Shown here in pieces: positions 11,901-20,598 of a stretch of DNA of 64,000 nucleotides. Below the pieces are notes generated by a model, which had not been told where the DNA came from, did not search any database, and was given only the letters and a program-made list of their open reading frames with translations. Where the stretch lies: positions 1 to 64,000 of the forward strand of contig CACBWE010000001.1 of the NCBI GenBank assembly GCA_902542855.1, given 5' to 3'. A program made the position numbers and the translations under genes. Source of the DNA: an uncultured Pelagibacteraceae bacterium (lineage in GTDB: Bacteria > Pseudomonadota > Alphaproteobacteria > Pelagibacterales > Pelagibacteraceae). Numbering within the stretch: position 1 is the stretch's first letter; the number at the start of each line of letters is the position of its first letter.

Positions 11901-12024
11901 TATCACTTTCAATTGTGACTATTGGATCATTTTCTTTTATTTGATCACCTGCTTTTACAAGTATCTCTATAACCTCAACATTTTCAAAGTCACCAATGTC
12001 AGGAACAAGTAATTTTTCGCTCAT
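8986..12024 (-). CDS. aceE: Pyruvate dehydrogenase E1 (homodimeric AceE type) with N-terminal lipoyl domain
   Basis: 1012 aa; residues ~1-77 form a lipoyl domain (TIESDKSSVEIPS), canonical AceE begins near residue 130 (GTDIDPLETQDWL...), TPP region GDGEMDEPES. Confidence 0.94.
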   Translation of the reverse strand: MSEKLLVPDIGDFENVEVIEILVKAGDQIKENDPIVTIESDKSSVEIPSTVTGKIDSVAVKVGDKVSKGDLLLNLTSSSKTFSESTLPKDTENIIKQAEEAIAEKKEEKEINTEAIIEKKQSIIQVVNGTDIDPLETQDWLDSLSAVISKDGNHRAHFLIKELLNKAYREGANIPFTQNTPYINTIPPEAEVKSSGDQNIERRIRSLIRWNAAAMVVRANKKYPELGGHIGTFASAATLYDVGMNHFWRAKNNKFAGDLIYFQGHSAPGMYARAFLEGRLNEKQLDSFRQEVKPGGLSSYPHPWLMPKFWQFPTVSMGLGPMLAIYQARYMKYLINRGLIKDEGRKVWAFLGDGEMDEPESMGAIGLAARENLDNLIFVINCNLQRLDGPVRGNGKIIQELEGSFRGSGWNVLKVIWGSYWDSLIANDKTGHLVKAMNETVDGEYQAMKARDGAYVREKFFGKYPETLELVSSMSDTDIWRLNRGGHDPHKVFAAYDKATKHQGSPTVIIAKTIKGYGMGKSGESVNTTHQTKKLDVDDLMYYRDRFDVPLTDEQVRNIEYFRPDEKSPEIKYIKEKRIKLGGYIPERSTFAKPIKAPSKDIFDFMKVSTGEKEMSTTMALVRMLTNLLRDKNISPRLVPIIPDEARTFGMEGFFQKIGIYAHEGQKYEPEDAAQLSSYREDKSGQVLEEGINEAGAMSSWIAAATAYTNHDIEMIPIYIFYSMFGFQRVGDLAWAAGDSQARGFLVGATAGRTTLAGEGLQHQDGHSHLIASTIPNCVTYDPTFHYELAVIFREGLRRMHEKNENVFYYITTMNENYSHPQMPKDKNCEEGILKGMYKIKEFNKYKKTKIQLLGSGTILREMMSAAEILQNDYQIDSEIWSVTSFNELRKDGMEVERYNLLNPDKEPKKSYVEQCLGKTEGPIMAASDYMRMNSDQIRPYTNKSFYSLGADGFGRSDTRKNLRKFFEVDKEHLVAYGLSILAKEQLISSKHAKDAMKKYSIDTNKPMPTKL

Positions 12025-12148
12025 TTTTAAAATGTTTTATATACCCAAAAAAACATTATTGGATTTTATTTTATCACATAAATAAGGTTTTTTCGTTAAT
12101 CTTATATTTTTATACAAAAAATAAAATAATAAATGAAATTCAGGCTTT

Positions 12149-13336
12149 TTAGCTTCTCTCAACACATATGGCTATTCCCATGCCACCACCAATACAGAGT
12201 GCCGCACAACCTTTTTTTTTATCTTGCTTTATCATTTCATGAATAATTGTAACCAAAATTCTTGAACCTGAAGCTCCAATCGGATGACCTAAGGCAATTG
12301 CTCCTCCATTAACATTTACTTTTTTCTCAGGAATTTTTAATTCTTTGATTACTGCAATACTTTGGGCCGCAAATGCTTCATTAATTTCAAATAAGTCAAC
12401 TTCATCTATTTTCCAACTTGCTTTAGACAAAGCCATTTGAATTGAAGGTATGGGTCCAAGTCCCATTAATGAGGGTTCAACACCACAAGTAGCCCAAGAT
12501 ACAATTTTAACTAGTGGCTCTAATGATTTTTTTTCTGCTTGCTCCCTAGACATTAAAACTAAAGCTGCTGCACCATCATTTATTCCTGATGAATTTCCTG
12601 GTGTCACGGTTCCATTTTCTTTGAATACTGTTTTTAGTTTTTTTAAATCATCTAAATTTAAATTTTCTCTAGGATGTTCGTCTTTTTCAAAAATAAATTT
12701 TTTATTGCCATCTTCAATTTGTAATTTAATTAGCTCGTCTTTAAATTTATTTTCAATATAAGCTTTTTCTGTTTTTTTCTGAGAATTTAAAGCAAAATTA
12801 TCTTGTTGATCTCTTGAAATTTTATATTTCTCAGCAACGTTCTCAGCCGTAACACCCATATGATAATCATTAAATGAATCAAATAGACCATCATTTAACA
12901 TTGTATCTAATAATTTTTTTTCAGAAAATTTTTTATCTTCTCTATAATAAATTGCATGAGTTGCTCTAGACATATTTTCTTGACCGCCCGCGACAACTAT
13001 TTGATTATCTCCTAAACTGATTGATTGATATCCTGAAATAACAGATCTTAATCCAGATCCACAAACCTGATTAACGATATGAGCAGGTTTTGAGACAGGT
13101 ACTCCAGCTCCAATCGAAGCTTGTCTAGCAGGGTTTTGACCAAGTCCAGAAGTTAAAACATGCCCCATTATTACTTCATCAATTTCCTCCACACCTAATT
13201 TTGATTTATGAATTACCTCTTTAATTACTATTGATCCTAATTTTGATGCGCTAAGAATTTTTAATGAACCTTTGTATCTTCCTATTGGAGTTCTTAGGGC
13301 AGAAGTAATAACAACATCGTTAGTTTTATTGTTCAT
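12149..13336 (-). CDS. Acetyl-CoA acetyltransferase (thiolase)
   Basis: 395 aa; [11 protein letters not shown] active Cys, [28 protein letters not shown] motifs. Confidence 0.93.
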   Translation of the reverse strand: MNNKTNDVVITSALRTPIGRYKGSLKILSASKLGSIVIKEVIHKSKLGVEEIDEVIMGHVLTSGLGQNPARQASIGAGVPVSKPAHIVNQVCGSGLRSVISGYQSISLGDNQIVVAGGQENMSRATHAIYYREDKKFSEKKLLDTMLNDGLFDSFNDYHMGVTAENVAEKYKISRDQQDNFALNSQKKTEKAYIENKFKDELIKLQIEDGNKKFIFEKDEHPRENLNLDDLKKLKTVFKENGTVTPGNSSGINDGAAALVLMSREQAEKKSLEPLVKIVSWATCGVEPSLMGLGPIPSIQMALSKASWKIDEVDLFEINEAFAAQSIAVIKELKIPEKKVNVNGGAIALGHPIGASGSRILVTIIHEMIKQDKKKGCAALCIGGGMGIAICVERS

Positions 13337-13409
13337 AAAGTAATTAACTTAATATTTTATAAGTTAAATTACATCAAAAACTTTGATATATGGAATATAT
13401 TATTTTAAT

Positions 13410-13486
13410 GGACCGCTGGCCAAATTGGATAAGGCGCTCGGCTACGAACCGGGAGATTCCAGATTCGAGTTCTGGGCGGTCCACCA
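13410..13486 (+). tRNA. tRNA-Arg (anticodon ACG), CCA encoded
   Basis: Acceptor GGACCGC/GCGGTCC, anticodon arm CTCGG-CTACGAA-CCGGG, T arm with GTTCGA-like loop (ATTCGAGT), 3' ACCA. Confidence 0.93.
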
Positions 13487-13500
13487 AAAAGGAAATAGAA

Positions 13501-13599
13501 ATGTTTGACTGGCTTTTAAAAGCATCTTTACAAAAATCAGTAATTTATTTTTTTTTAATTATTTTAATTATTTTATTAATCTTAACTTTTGTATTATAA
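13501..13599 (+). CDS. Putative 32-aa single-TM microprotein
   Basis: MFDWLLKASLQKSVIYFFLIILIILLILTFVL; AAGGAAAT 5' of ATG; lies in the 3' part of the 13390..13599 ORF, whose 5' part is the tRNA. Confidence 0.45.
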   Translation: MFDWLLKASLQKSVIYFFLIILIILLILTFVL

Positions 13600-13605
13600 A
13601 AAATT

Positions 13606-14031
13606 ATGAGCAACAAATTTGAGCAAATAAGTATTACACCTGGATTTATGAAACATAATGGAGGGGTTTTATTTAGATCTATTTCAGAAAATGAATACGA
13701 ATTTAAGTCTATAATTAATGAAAATCATTTAAATGCTGCTGGAATAACACACGGGGGCTATTTGTCTGCGTTAATAGATGCTGGGGCAGGAACAGCAGCA
13801 CATAGAGCATCTGGAAATGCTCCATGTGTAACCATTTCTTTAGATATAAAATTTATAGGTGCTTCAAAAGTTGGGGATGAAATTAATGGTCACACAAAAA
13901 TTTTAAAAAAAACTAATACTCTTGTCTTTTTATTTTGTGAACTAAAATGCAAAGATAAAATTATAACTTCTGCATCAGGTGTATGGAAAATTATAAAAAT
14001 AAAGCCTTCTAATTTAGGACCTGGTGGTTAA
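13606..14031 (+). CDS. PaaI-family (hotdog) thioesterase
   Basis: 141 aa; NAAGITHGGYLSALIDAGAGTAAH hotdog-fold signature. Confidence 0.88.
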   Translation: MSNKFEQISITPGFMKHNGGVLFRSISENEYEFKSIINENHLNAAGITHGGYLSALIDAGAGTAAHRASGNAPCVTISLDIKFIGASKVGDEINGHTKILKKTNTLVFLFCELKCKDKIITSASGVWKIIKIKPSNLGPGG

Positions 14032-14041
14032 TTTTTTTTAT

Positions 14042-16003
14042 TTATATATTTAATTCTTTAATATTACTATATTGTTCAAGAGCTTCTGGATTTGATAAAG
14101 ATTCAATGTTTTTAATTTTATTTCCTTCTATCTTATTTTTAACCGCTAGTTCGACTATTTTACCACTTTTTGTTCTGGGTATATCTTTAACAACAATAAT
14201 TTTAGCAGGGACATGTCTAGGAGATGCATTATTTTTTATTTGAAATTTTATTTTATTAATTAATTTAGTAGTTAAGAAAAAATTTTTGCTCATTACAATA
14301 AATAGAATTATTCTTATATCATTATCCCAAGATTGTCCTACAACGATAGACTCTTTTATTTCTCTAAACTTCTCAACCTCTGAATATATCTCTGCAGTTC
14401 CAAGTCGAACACCTCCTGGATTTAACGTGGTGTCTGATCTTCCATAAATAACAAATCCACCATTATTCTTTATCTCGGCATAGTCTCCATGATGCCAAAT
14501 ATTTTTAAATTTATTAAAATAAGCATTTTTAAATTTAACATCATTTTTGTCATTCCAAAAGTTTAAGGGCATTGATGGAAAAGGGTTTTTACAAACAAGC
14601 TCTCCTTTAGTATTTTTTAAAGACTTACCTTTATCACTTAATACATCTACATCTAAAGCCAAACCTTTGTTTTGTATTTCTCCTGTATTTACTGGCTGAT
14701 ATAGATTTCCTAACACGAAGCACGAAACAATATCAGTACCACCAGAAATAGAAGATAAGTGTACATTTTTTTTGATATGCTTATAAACATATTTAAAACT
14801 GTCCTCTGAAAGAGGTGAACCGGTTGAACAAATTGTTCTTAATTTATTCAGTTTAAATTTATATTTTAACTTTGGTTTCAACTTTCTTAAAGTATCTAGA
14901 TACTTTGCACTTGTACCAAATAAAGTTACTTTTTCTCTTTTAGCAATTTTTAAAAGCAAATCAGGTGATTTAAAAGTTGGTGATCCATCAAATAGAACAA
15001 TAGATGCCTTAGAAGCTAATGAACTAACTAACCAATTCCACATCATCCATCCACATGTAGTAAAATAAAAAATATTATCATTTTCTTTAATATTACAATG
15101 TAATTGATGTTCCTTCTTATGCTGGATTAAAACACCACCAGATCTGTGACAAATACACTTGGGTTTGCCTGTAGTTCCACTTGAATATAATATTGCCAAT
15201 TTTGTTTCAAAATCAAATCTTTTAAAATTAATTTTTTCACCATTATTTTGCATTATTCTACTCCATTTAAAAAAATTGATTTTTTTCATTTTATTTTTAT
15301 TTATAATAAGTTTTTTTCCAGGATAATTACAGATTACAACACTTTTAATTGATGGAATTGATTTTAGGATTTCTGGAAGTCTTTTTAAAACATTTATTTT
15401 TTTTCCATTATAAAAATACTGATCTGTAATAAGTAAAACTTTTGGATTAATTTGAGAAAATCTTTCTATAACTCCTTTTGATCCAAAATCAGGACTACAA
15501 GATGACCAGATGCTTCCTGATGAAGTTGTAGCAATAAATGCTTCGACTGTTTCAATAGTATTAGGCATATAAGCTGCAACCCTATCTCCTTTTTTAATAT
15601 TTATTTTTTTAAAAAACTTTAAAATTTTGCTGGTATTTAAATTTAATTGTATCCAAGACCTTTCTTCCCTAAATCCATTTTCACTTACAAAAGTAACTGC
15701 TTTTTCTTGATTATTTTTTGATAATAAATTTTCACCAAAATTTAATTTGCTACCTGGTAAAAATAAATTTTTGTAAAAAATTTTCGATTTTTTAAATTTT
15801 TCTTTACTTTTAATTCCTTTAATTTTGCTAAAATCCCAAAATTTACTCCAAAACTCAGGAGAATTTTTAATACTCCATTTTAATAAATTTTCATAATTTC
15901 TATTAAATTTTCTGTGTAATTTTTCTGAAATATAATTTTCAAAAGCAAATAGGTTTGAATTTCTTTTTTCAATTAAAGACGGTTGCCAAAGTTTTTTACT
16001 CAT
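14042..16003 (-). CDS. Acetoacetate-CoA ligase (acetoacetyl-CoA synthetase)
   Basis: 653 aa AMP-forming ligase; YSSGTTGKPKCICH, TCGWMMWNW, GRSDTTLNPGGVRLG and PRTKSGK motifs. Confidence 0.88.
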   Translation of the reverse strand: MSKKLWQPSLIEKRNSNLFAFENYISEKLHRKFNRNYENLLKWSIKNSPEFWSKFWDFSKIKGIKSKEKFKKSKIFYKNLFLPGSKLNFGENLLSKNNQEKAVTFVSENGFREERSWIQLNLNTSKILKFFKKINIKKGDRVAAYMPNTIETVEAFIATTSSGSIWSSCSPDFGSKGVIERFSQINPKVLLITDQYFYNGKKINVLKRLPEILKSIPSIKSVVICNYPGKKLIINKNKMKKINFFKWSRIMQNNGEKINFKRFDFETKLAILYSSGTTGKPKCICHRSGGVLIQHKKEHQLHCNIKENDNIFYFTTCGWMMWNWLVSSLASKASIVLFDGSPTFKSPDLLLKIAKREKVTLFGTSAKYLDTLRKLKPKLKYKFKLNKLRTICSTGSPLSEDSFKYVYKHIKKNVHLSSISGGTDIVSCFVLGNLYQPVNTGEIQNKGLALDVDVLSDKGKSLKNTKGELVCKNPFPSMPLNFWNDKNDVKFKNAYFNKFKNIWHHGDYAEIKNNGGFVIYGRSDTTLNPGGVRLGTAEIYSEVEKFREIKESIVVGQSWDNDIRIILFIVMSKNFFLTTKLINKIKFQIKNNASPRHVPAKIIVVKDIPRTKSGKIVELAVKNKIEGNKIKNIESLSNPEALEQYSNIKELNI

Positions 16004-16176
16004 TTTATTAAATTAAATTACTGTTATAGAATTAATATTATTTATGATAATCTCACCAACATTTAAAAGAAAATGAGAACTTTTTACCATCCGATTCGGT
16101 CATGTTTTAGTCTATTTTTGTTCTTTAGCAGTAACAATATCTGGTAGGTAAAAAAAAAGAAGCACAAAAGATAGAA

Positions 16177-18657
16177 ATGACTAAAAATAAAATTACAGCT
16201 GTTCTTGGTCCTACCAATACAGGTAAAACCCATCTTGCTATTGACACAATGCTTTCTTTTGAGACTGGTATGATTGGATTTCCACTTAGGTTACTTGCAA
16301 GAGAAGTATATGACAAAGTAATAAAAAAAATTAGTTTAGATAAAGTTGCACTAATAACTGGAGAAGAAAAAATAATTCCATCTAGTGCTAAATATTTTTT
16401 ATGTACAGTAGAGTCTATGCCAATTGACAAACATCTAGAGTTTGTTGGTGTGGATGAAATACAAATGTGCTCTGATTATGAGAGAGGTCATATTTTTACT
16501 GATAGACTTTTAAATATAAGAGGAGAAAAACTTACTATGCTGATGGGTTCAAGTACCATTAAAAATATAATCTCAAAATTAGATGGAGATATTGAATTTA
16601 TAAATAGAGAGAGATTATCAAAACTTACTTATGCTGGTCATAAAAAAATATCAAGAATTGAGAGAAAAACAGTAATCATAGCATTTTCAGCAGAGGAAGT
16701 TTATGCCATTGCAGAGTTAATAAGAAGACAAAAGGGTGGTGCTGCAATTGTAATGGGATCACTCAGTCCCAAAACAAGAAATGCTCAAGTGGAACTATAT
16801 CAATCTGGGGATGTTGACTACTTAGTTGCAACCGATGCAATAGGAATGGGAATAAATATGGATTTAGATTTTGTTTATTTCTCAAATATTAAGAAATTTG
16901 ATGGAAAAAAATTAAGAAGATTAAATCTGTCTGAAATAGGTCAAATTGCAGGAAGAGCTGGTCGATACCTTAACGATGGAAATTTTGGTATTACTGGTGA
17001 TTGTAAAGAAATATCTCCAGAGGAAGTAGAATTATTAGAAAATCACAAATTTGAGGAAATTAGAACTTTGTTTTGGAGAAATTCAAATCTTAATTTTAAC
17101 AACCCGATTAGTCTAATTAAAAGTTTAGAGGAAAAACCTCAGGTGGAATGGCTAAGAAAAATTCATGAATGTGAAGATGAAAAGGCATTAAAGTATTTTT
17201 TAAAAGATCAAAGAATTTTAAATGCAGGATTTGATAAGAAAAATTTAATGCTTTTATGGGAATGTTGTCAAATTCCTGATTTTGTTAAAAAAACATACGG
17301 AAATCATTTTGAAGTAATTGGAAACGTATTTAAATTTTTAACTAGCGAAAAAGGACGAATTTCAGAAGATTATATGAGATTACAGCTCATGAAACTTGAT
17401 AAATTAGATGGAAATGTAGATTCTTTATCAAATAGAATTGCAAATGTTAGAACTTGGTCATATGTTTCAAATAAAAATAATTGGGTAGAAAATCAGAGTT
17501 ATTGGATAGAAAAAACAAAATACTTAGAAGATAGGCTTTCAGACAGATTGCATGAAGAGCTCACTAAAACTTTTATTGACAAAAGAGCGAGTGTGCTTGC
17601 TAGGGGTTTAAAACAGGATATGGAATTTAAGACTGAAGTTTTACAAAATAATGATGTTAAAATTGATAATCAATATATTGGAAAGATAAAAGGACTTAAA
17701 TTAGAACTAGATCTAAAAAAAGGTGCTTTAGAAACAGATATAAAATCTTTAAAAAAAGCTGCAAGACAAACTATAGGTCCAGAATTAGAAAAACGTGTAG
17801 TTTCAATTATAGAGACAGGATTAATTGAATTAAATGAAGATTTTAAAATTTACTGGAATGATTTTCCAATTGCCAAATTGACAACAGGTAATGACTATTT
17901 AAATCCTAATTTTGATTTAATTATTGATGATATTGTTGAACAAAACACTAAACTGAAATTAAACGATTATATTAATAAATGGATACATACAAAAATAAAT
18001 AACATCCTTAAAAGTTTAATTGATTTAAAAAATATAAAAGAAAATAATTCATCTATTAAAGCACTAGCCTATCAGCTGTATGAAAATAATGGGGTTTTAA
18101 AAAGAGAGCATGTTTCTGAGTACCTAAAAAACCTAGAACAAAATGAGAGAAAAATACTTAGAGACTTGGGAGTAAAATTTGGACGATATCATATTTTTCT
18201 GTATCAGTTAATTAAGCCAGAAGCTGTATCTTTGAGAACATTATTATGGAAAAATTTTCATCAAAAATTTTATAATTTAAAACCGCCTACATTTGGTTTA
18301 AATTTCTTAAACGAAAATAAAATAAAAAATAAAAACTTTATGCTTTTGTGTGGATTTGAGAGATTTGATAACTTTTATGTAAGAATTGATATTTTAGAGA
18401 GATTATTTGTATTAATAATAAATTCCAGTTCTAAAGAAAATTCTGAAATAAAATTAGTTCCTGAGATGTTGAATCTTTTAGGATGTAGTAAGGACAATTT
18501 CAAAAAGCTTCTTCAAAAAATGAACTATAAAATATTTGAGAAAGAAAATGAAATATATTTTAAATATAAACCTACCAAGAAATTTAAAAAAACTAATACT
18601 AAAAAAATCTCAAACGAGAGTCCTTTTAAAATATTAAAGAATTTAAATTTAAGTTAA
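16177..18657 (+). CDS. Suv3-like DEAD/DEAH-type helicase (mitochondrial degradosome helicase-like)
   Basis: 826 aa; Walker A GPTNTGKTH, VDEIQM (DEIQ), QIAGRAGR motif VI. Confidence 0.88.
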   Translation: MTKNKITAVLGPTNTGKTHLAIDTMLSFETGMIGFPLRLLAREVYDKVIKKISLDKVALITGEEKIIPSSAKYFLCTVESMPIDKHLEFVGVDEIQMCSDYERGHIFTDRLLNIRGEKLTMLMGSSTIKNIISKLDGDIEFINRERLSKLTYAGHKKISRIERKTVIIAFSAEEVYAIAELIRRQKGGAAIVMGSLSPKTRNAQVELYQSGDVDYLVATDAIGMGINMDLDFVYFSNIKKFDGKKLRRLNLSEIGQIAGRAGRYLNDGNFGITGDCKEISPEEVELLENHKFEEIRTLFWRNSNLNFNNPISLIKSLEEKPQVEWLRKIHECEDEKALKYFLKDQRILNAGFDKKNLMLLWECCQIPDFVKKTYGNHFEVIGNVFKFLTSEKGRISEDYMRLQLMKLDKLDGNVDSLSNRIANVRTWSYVSNKNNWVENQSYWIEKTKYLEDRLSDRLHEELTKTFIDKRASVLARGLKQDMEFKTEVLQNNDVKIDNQYIGKIKGLKLELDLKKGALETDIKSLKKAARQTIGPELEKRVVSIIETGLIELNEDFKIYWNDFPIAKLTTGNDYLNPNFDLIIDDIVEQNTKLKLNDYINKWIHTKINNILKSLIDLKNIKENNSSIKALAYQLYENNGVLKREHVSEYLKNLEQNERKILRDLGVKFGRYHIFLYQLIKPEAVSLRTLLWKNFHQKFYNLKPPTFGLNFLNENKIKNKNFMLLCGFERFDNFYVRIDILERLFVLIINSSSKENSEIKLVPEMLNLLGCSKDNFKKLLQKMNYKIFEKENEIYFKYKPTKKFKKTNTKKISNESPFKILKNLNLS

Positions 18658-18658
18658 T

Positions 18659-19066
18659 ATGTTTTTTAAAAAAAAAGAAATAGAAAATAATAATTTTCTT
18701 ACAAAGGTTTGTGCTTTATTAATTCATGCCGCTAAAATAGATGAGGATTATACAGATAAAGAGGAAGAAATTATAAAAAAAACACTTAACGAGCTTGGTG
18801 TAAAAAATGAAAATATTTCTAAAACAATTGAAGAAGCAAAAATAATTGAGGAAAGCTCAAATCAAATTTTAGATTTCACACGTGAAGTAAAAGGTTTATC
18901 TGAGCAAGATAAAATTAAAATCGTGGAAGCATTATGGTCTATAATTTATTCAAACAAAGATGCTGATATATATGAAACTAATTTAATGAGACGACTTACA
19001 GGACTACTTTATATTGACAATAAAACAATAGGCGATATTAAAGAAAAAATTAAAAAAAATTCATAA
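18659..19066 (+). CDS. TerB-family protein
   Basis: 135 aa; [21 protein letters not shown]... metal-binding helical pattern typical of TerB. Confidence 0.78.
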   Translation: MFFKKKEIENNNFLTKVCALLIHAAKIDEDYTDKEEEIIKKTLNELGVKNENISKTIEEAKIIEESSNQILDFTREVKGLSEQDKIKIVEALWSIIYSNKDADIYETNLMRRLTGLLYIDNKTIGDIKEKIKKNS

Positions 19067-19392
19067 TGACATATATCGTTAACGACAATTGTATTAAGTG
19101 CAAATTAACAGACTGTGTTGAAGTGTGCCCAGTTGATTGCTTTTATGAAGGTAAAAATATGCTTGTAATTAAACCCGATGAGTGTATAGATTGTGGCGTT
19201 TGCGAGCCAGAATGTCCTGTCGATGCCATAAAAGCAGATACTGAACCTGGAAGTGAAAAATGGTTAGAGATCAATAAAAAATATTCTGAAATCTGGCCTA
19301 ATATAAGTGAAAAAAAAGATCCCCCAGCGGATCATGAAAAATTTAAAAATGAGCAAGATAAGTACGAAAAGTATTTTAAAGAAAATCTTTAA
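19066..19392 (+). CDS. fdxA: 7Fe-type ferredoxin
   Basis: 108 aa; [18 protein letters not shown] and [16 protein letters not shown]. Confidence 0.93.
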   Translation: MTYIVNDNCIKCKLTDCVEVCPVDCFYEGKNMLVIKPDECIDCGVCEPECPVDAIKADTEPGSEKWLEINKKYSEIWPNISEKKDPPADHEKFKNEQDKYEKYFKENL

Positions 19393-20245
19393 AGGCAAAA
19401 AAGATAAAAAAGTGAAAAAAAAAGTTTCTAAAAAGAAAGTTGTAAAAATAAAAAAAACTTTAAAAGCTAAAAAAGCTAAAAAAATAATTTCAAAAAAAAT
19501 CAAAAAAGTTGTTAAAAAAGTTTCACCTAAAATAACTAAATCAAAAAAGACTTCTAAAGTTACAGAAACAGTAGCTGATCCAAAGATAGACAATTTAAGA
19601 ATTTCAAAAACAAACGAAGTTAAGCCTGAAATAAAAAAAGTTAAAAAACAAGAAACTGAAAAAAGAGAATACAAAATTAAAGACCATGTCGTTTATCCAA
19701 AACATGGAGTAGGCCAAATTACTGAATTTAAAAAAATTAATATTGGTGGAATTGATGTTGAAACATATGTTATTAAATTCGAAAAAGATAAAGCTAATGG
19801 AATGGTGCCTGTAAACAAGCAGTCTCACTTAAGGCCTTTAGCAACTATCAATCAGGTTAATAAATGTATTTCAATATTAAAAAGTAAACCAAAAATTAAA
19901 AGATCTATGTGGAGTCGAAGAGCACAAGAATATGAAGCTAAAATTTCTTCAGGGAAAATATACGAATTAGCTGAGGTCGTCAGAGATTTAAACAAAGGCG
20001 ATGATCTAATGGTTGATCAGTCTTATAGTGAAAGACAGTTATTCGAAAAAGCTTATGAAAGAATTTTGTCTGAGTTTCAGATTGTTTTAGATGTATCATT
20101 AGAAGATACTCAAAAAAAATTAGATAAAGCGCTGAAAAGAAATTTAGGTGGATCGCCTCAACCTGTGGCAACTGCTAAAACTAGTACTAGTGAATTACCT
20201 GTAGACGAGCCAATTTCTGATAACGACGAACCAATTGACGAGTAA
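19307..20245 (+). CDS. CarD-family transcriptional regulator with lysine-rich N-terminal extension
   Basis: CarD core [25 protein letters not shown]...MVPV after ~100 Lys-rich residues; start uncertain (GTG 19307 or ATG 19349), either overlaps fdxA. Confidence 0.9.
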   Translation: MKKKIPQRIMKNLKMSKISTKSILKKIFKGKKDKKVKKKVSKKKVVKIKKTLKAKKAKKIISKKIKKVVKKVSPKITKSKKTSKVTETVADPKIDNLRISKTNEVKPEIKKVKKQETEKREYKIKDHVVYPKHGVGQITEFKKINIGGIDVETYVIKFEKDKANGMVPVNKQSHLRPLATINQVNKCISILKSKPKIKRSMWSRRAQEYEAKISSGKIYELAEVVRDLNKGDDLMVDQSYSERQLFEKAYERILSEFQIVLDVSLEDTQKKLDKALKRNLGGSPQPVATAKTSTSELPVDEPISDNDEPIDE

Positions 20246-20288
20246 AAAAAACGCCTCTCACACAAACTGTAATGAGAAGCGTTTTTTG
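20246..20288. terminator. Bidirectional intrinsic terminator between convergent carD and the Lys-rich microgene
   Basis: AAAAAAAACGCCTCTCA...TGAGAAGCGTTTTTT; arms AACGC(C)TCTCA/TGAGA(A)GCGTT with T runs on both strands. Confidence 0.85.
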
Positions 20289-20305
20289 TAAAGAATACTA
20301 AGTTA

Positions 20306-20398
20306 CTATTTTCTTCTTCTTTTTTTTGCTTTTTTCTTAGCTTTTTTCTTAGCTTTTTTCTTAGTTTTCTTTGCCGCTTTTTTTCTTTTCTTAGGCAT
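20306..20398 (-). CDS. 30-aa lysine-rich repeat miniprotein
   Basis: MPKKRKKAAKKTKKKAKKKAKKKAKKRRRK; upstream GGGAG at SD distance; own terminator; below the ORF track length cutoff. Confidence 0.75.
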   Translation of the reverse strand: MPKKRKKAAKKTKKKAKKKAKKKAKKRRRK

Positions 20399-20422
20399 CT
20401 TTAGCTCCCTTTTTTAGTTAAA

Positions 20423-20439
20423 CGAATCAAATTGATTCG
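20423..20439. promoter_or_regulatory. Perfect dyad CGAATCAA-A-TTGATTCG upstream of Lys-rich microgene
   Basis: 8-bp arms, 1-nt centre, ~25 nt 5' of the start codon. Confidence 0.5.
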
Positions 20440-20598
20440 CTGTTAACATATTTTTATTTTTTTCTGTAAGTTATGTCAATTCTTTAATTAAAAGTTAAAT
20501 TTTATAAAAATTATTTTTAATTTTTTATTTTTATAAAACTTTTTTTTATTAATTTAGTTAATGTTTATGCGGTTAATAAACAACTTTATTTTAATTAT

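Noticed and set aside
13390-13599. 69-aa ORF spanning tRNA-Arg
   Set aside because: Its 5' part is the tRNA itself; only the 3' 32-aa portion is a plausible gene.
16125-16430. 101-aa minus-strand ORF opposite the helicase start
   Set aside because: Antisense to conserved Walker A region of the helicase; no recognisable motif.
19264-19828. Phe/Leu-rich minus-strand ORFs (19264..19674, 19604..19828) resembling membrane proteins
   Set aside because: They are the complement of the Lys-rich CarD tail (AAA/AAG becomes TTT/CTT), so apparent hydrophobicity is an artefact.
20310-20395. CTTTTTTCTTAG tandem repeats, initially suspected to be a CRISPR-like or satellite array
   Set aside because: The repeats are the codons of a KKKA-repeat peptide in an intact ORF with SD; no spacers.
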